Assembly: GCF_026343115.1 (NCBI RefSeq)
Contig: NZ_JAPEMC010000001.1
Location: forward strand, 6,179,001 to 6,243,000
Direction: 5' to 3'
Length of the DNA: 64,000 nt
DNA from: Streptomyces sp. NBC_00102
GTDB lineage: Bacteria; Actinomycetota; Actinomycetes; Streptomycetales; Streptomycetaceae
Part shown: piece after piece, positions 61,859 through 64,000 of the stretch
Layout of the letters: every line of letters starts with the position of its first letter
How positions within the stretch are numbered: position 1 is the first letter of the stretch
Made by a program: the position numbers and the translations under genes
The notes under the pieces: model-generated
Told to the model about the DNA's origin: nothing
Database searches by the model: none
The model's input: only the letters and a program-made list of their open reading frames with translations

Positions 61859-62068
61859 TCAGTCGCGTGCGGCGTCAGCGACGAACGCGGCCCAGGCGCC
61901 CGGGGTCAGGGTGAGGGTGGGGCCGGTGTGCTGTTTGGAGTCACGCACGTGGACGGTGCCGGGGGAGGTGGCAACCTCAAGACATTGCCCGCCTTCGGCG
62001 CCGCTGTGGCTGCTCTTGTTCCAGCGCAGCCCTGCGTCGGAACCACCGGTGGTGACGTGGACGTTCAT
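61859..62068 (-). CDS. DUF397 protein, copy 2
   Basis: A 69-aa DUF397 protein (LRWNKSSHSGAEGGQCLEVATSPGTVHVRDSKQHTGPTLTLTPGAWAAFVAD). Its ATG overlaps the stop of the upstream XRE gene (ATGA), so production is coupled to the regulator. It is very similar to copy 1 downstream. Confidence 0.9.
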   Translation of the reverse strand: MNVHVTTGGSDAGLRWNKSSHSGAEGGQCLEVATSPGTVHVRDSKQHTGPTLTLTPGAWAAFVADAARD

Positions 62069-62898
62069 ACCTCTCCCAGCTGTTTCTCGATGAAGGCCAG
62101 GGACTCACGCGGGGTGAGGGCCTGGGCTCGGATGATCCCATAGCGGGCCGCCAGAGCGCGGACCTCTCTGCGCTCCGTCACCAGTGTGCTCCGGCCCTGT
62201 ACTTCGAGATAGCCGACCGGCTCGCCGTGTTGAGGGATGAGAACGGTGAACGGACCGTCCACGCCCGCGTTGTCCTCCCGGTCCGCCGGCATCACCTGGA
62301 TCTCGACATTGCGCTTCTGCCCGGTCAGCAGCAGGTGTTCCAGCTGTCCGCGCCGCACCTCGCGGCCTCCCAGCCCCCGAGTGACGACGTACTCCTCCAT
62401 GACGAAACTGAGCAGGGGAGCCGGCCAGCGAGGAAAGATCTCCTGACGCGCCTGCCGTGCGGCGACCCGCTGGTCGATGGTGGCCTCGTCGAGCAACGGG
62501 CGCCGCTCCTTCAGCAGCGCACGGGTGTACTCCTCCGTCTGGAGGAGGCCGTTGATCACCACGGTGTCGTACACGGAGAGCTCTGCCGCCTCCGCCTCGA
62601 TCCTGGCGGCGTCCCGGAAGAAGGCCGGGTACTGGGCTCGGGCCACCTCCTCCTTGCTGGTGCTCAGCAGGCCGTGAGCCCGCAGGATGTCGTCCGCCTG
62701 GTCGATGAACTTCGGCGGGGGCACCCGCCGCCCCTGTTCGAATGCGGCGATGGTGGAGGCGGAGTAACCCGTGAGGGCGCCGAGCTGGGCCCGTTCAAGG
62801 CCGGCGGCCACGCGGAGCAGTTTCAACTGGCGTCCGACGACGGCCAGGATGCCCGTCCCGCTCTCGTGCGCCTCATGCGGTTGCTGCTCTTCCGGCAT
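62065..62898 (-). CDS. XRE regulator, Scr1/DUF5753 family (WhiJ-like)
   Basis: A 277-aa protein; ATG 62898 with GGAGGCAGGGG upstream. The N-terminal HTH (RQLKLLRVAAGLERAQLGALTGYSASTIAAFEQGRRVPPPKFIDQADDILRAHGLL) is followed by a DUF5753 domain (FRDAARIEAEAAELSVYDTVVINGLLQTEEYTRALL ... EIQVMPADREDNAGVDGPFTVL). WhiJ-type proteins repress development and are relieved by their DUF397 partner. It is divergent from the HATPase gene by about 140 bp. Confidence 0.9.
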   Translation of the reverse strand: MPEEQQPHEAHESGTGILAVVGRQLKLLRVAAGLERAQLGALTGYSASTIAAFEQGRRVPPPKFIDQADDILRAHGLLSTSKEEVARAQYPAFFRDAARIEAEAAELSVYDTVVINGLLQTEEYTRALLKERRPLLDEATIDQRVAARQARQEIFPRWPAPLLSFVMEEYVVTRGLGGREVRRGQLEHLLLTGQKRNVEIQVMPADREDNAGVDGPFTVLIPQHGEPVGYLEVQGRSTLVTERREVRALAARYGIIRAQALTPRESLAFIEKQLGEV

Positions 62899-63041
62899 GA
62901 CCCCTGCCTCCACGGTCGCTTTCCCGCCCTGCCGCTTCACGCTCCATCGCGTGTACAGGGTGCGTGCCGTCGCGTACAGCCCCGGGCCGTCAGCGCGTCA
63001 CTCCTGGTCAACGGTAGGGGGAGGGCACGAGGGTTTTCCTC

Positions 63042-63524
63042 ATGAACGAAGCAATTACCTCTCCCGTGGAAATGGTTGAAACCGGCGCACCGGTGCGGGA
63101 GTTCGCCATGCGATTCACCTCGACACCGCGCGGCGCCCGTCTGTCCCGCCGTCTCGTGTCGCTCCGGCTCCACGAGTGGGGCCACCCCTGGGGTTCGGAG
63201 ACGAACGACACCCTGTCGCTGATCGCCGCCGAGTTGACGGCGAACGCGGTGCGGCACGGGCGGGTGGCGGGACGGGACTTCCACGTGCGGCTCACCGAAG
63301 GGGAGGACGGCACCCTGCGGATCGAGGTGACGGACACCCGTACCGAGCGGTGTCCATCACCCGGCGATCCGCGCGAGCCGGGCCTCGACGAGGAGTCGGG
63401 CCGGGGGCTCCTCCTCGTCTCCCGGCTCGCGGAACGCTGGGGCGTCGTGCCCCGCTCGGGTGCGCCCGGCAAGACGGTGTGGGCGGAGGTGTACGGGGAG
63501 AAGGGCCCTCCCGGCACCGCCTGA
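63042..63524 (+). CDS. HATPase_c protein of the WhiJ-type locus
   Basis: A 160-aa GHKL ATPase-fold protein: N box LSLIAAELTANAVRHG, G1-like EVTDTRTERCPSP and G2-like ESGRGLLLVSRLAERWG. It belongs to the same family as the protein at 3777. Such ATPases are commonly coded next to WhiJ-like regulators and DUF397 proteins in Streptomyces. Its partner is unknown. The ATG at 63042 lies in an A/T-richer leader. Confidence 0.85.
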   Translation: MNEAITSPVEMVETGAPVREFAMRFTSTPRGARLSRRLVSLRLHEWGHPWGSETNDTLSLIAAELTANAVRHGRVAGRDFHVRLTEGEDGTLRIEVTDTRTERCPSPGDPREPGLDEESGRGLLLVSRLAERWGVVPRSGAPGKTVWAEVYGEKGPPGTA

Positions 63525-63534
63525 CCGTGCTGTG

Positions 63535-64000
63535 TCAGCTCTGCTCGGTGTCCTTCCCTCCCGCCGCCTTCGACGGCAGCTCGCCCGCCCGGTCGACCAC
63601 GCCCCAGCCGGTCCGCGCGAGGCTGGAAAGGAGAGTTCCGGCCTCCCCGTACAAGGTGTCCTCGGTGAGATAGCTGCGCGAACCGAGGAAGGAGAGGTCG
63701 GTCCGGTCGAAGACCCACTCGGTGCGGGTGCCGTAGCGGGTGTCCTCGCGGGCGATGCCCAGCCCGTGCCGCCCGAGGGCGTCTGTCGTCGCGGACGGCG
63801 GGAACGCCGGTGCGCAGCGCCACCGCGGAGATGCGGTGCAGCAGCGCCGGACCGCCACGGCCGGTGGCGTCGGCGGTGGGCGAGGCGGACGCGGAGGCGG
63901 TGGGCCGGTTCGGGCCGGGGGCGACGGCGAGGGTGGCGACCACCACCCCGGCGAGAGCGAGCGCGGACAGCGGTACGAGCACGGCGGGGCGGAGGAGGAG
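63535..64000 (-). pseudogene. CU044_5270-family gene broken by internal deletion and frameshift (partial)
   Basis: The N-terminal side, open to the window edge, has a transmembrane segment (VPLSALALAGVVVATLAVA), a Ser/Ala/Thr linker and LLHRISAVALRTGVPAVRDD, the usual start of the extracytoplasmic domain. That frame then turns into nonsense, while the next frame immediately continues as TDALGRHGLGIAREDTRYG and RTEWVFDRTDLSFLGSRSYLTEDT, the usual C-terminal end of the family. Roughly 130 or more codons that normally lie between are absent. It is probably non-functional; the frameshift would have to be real rather than a sequencing error to confirm this. Confidence 0.75.

Overview
The window is high-GC actinobacterial DNA, almost certainly from a Streptomyces chromosome. 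Support: very dense coding with G/C third positions, many GTG starts, ATGA/GTGA stop-start overlaps, and typical Streptomyces families (DUF2637, DUF397/Scr1-type regulators, GH46 chitosanase, RNase Sa, HATPase anti-sigma-like proteins, CU044_5270 family). I see no tRNA, rRNA, insertion sequence, integrase or CRISPR array. Coordinates on single-strand hairpins and boxes were counted by eye.

Layout. 0-8 kb: a partial PP2C-like protein, pyruvate dehydrogenase (PoxB type), a secreted RNase Sa-like guanyl RNase, an anti-sigma-like ATPase, a DUF2637 membrane protein, a siderophore ferric reductase next to an iron box, a GntR regulator and a TPR-like protein. 8.4-15.7 kb: first half of purine catabolism, with a PucR-type regulator divergent from a three-subunit xanthine dehydrogenase operon and xdhC. 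15.7-19.5 kb: a large secreted subtilase. 19.6-28.1 kb: a candidate immune/conflict locus, with an XRE-TPR regulator divergent from a four-gene operon (TIR protein, pseudokinase-PQQ propeller, 143-aa helical protein, nSTAND-like NTPase with 14 WD40 repeats). Three of these four proteins carry the same short 'GG-x-x-[YF]-x-A-[GA]-R-D' motif, at the C terminus of the putative effector and adaptor and at the N terminus of the STAND protein. That is the topology of amyloid-type (BASS-like) NLR signalling.

28-45 kb: a peptidoglycan amidase, a nitroreductase, a minimal ACP / ketosynthase / hydrolase operon, a lipoprotein, a large secreted EEP nuclease, two exporters, an AlkZ-like (QxQ) winged-helix protein, an acyl-CoA ligase followed by the deletion scar of a second ligase, a GNAT with an in-frame minisatellite, and a zinc-ribbon protein. 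45-49.6 kb: second half of purine catabolism (small thiamine-binding-like protein, HTH regulator, OHCU decarboxylase, HIU hydrolase, urate oxidase, 8-oxoguanine deaminase-like amidohydrolase). A near-identical operator-like sequence lies upstream of both xdh and uraD. 49.6-52 kb: two tandem GH46 chitosanases, one secreted and one lipoprotein. 52-61.5 kb: a hydrolase lacking the nucleophile serine, argG under overlapping ARG boxes, two exported proteins, an M20 dipeptidase-YfcC transporter operon and an FG-GAP repeat protein. 61.6-63.5 kb: a WhiJ-type regulatory locus (XRE, two DUF397, HATPase). The window ends in a CU044_5270-family gene broken by an internal deletion and frameshift.
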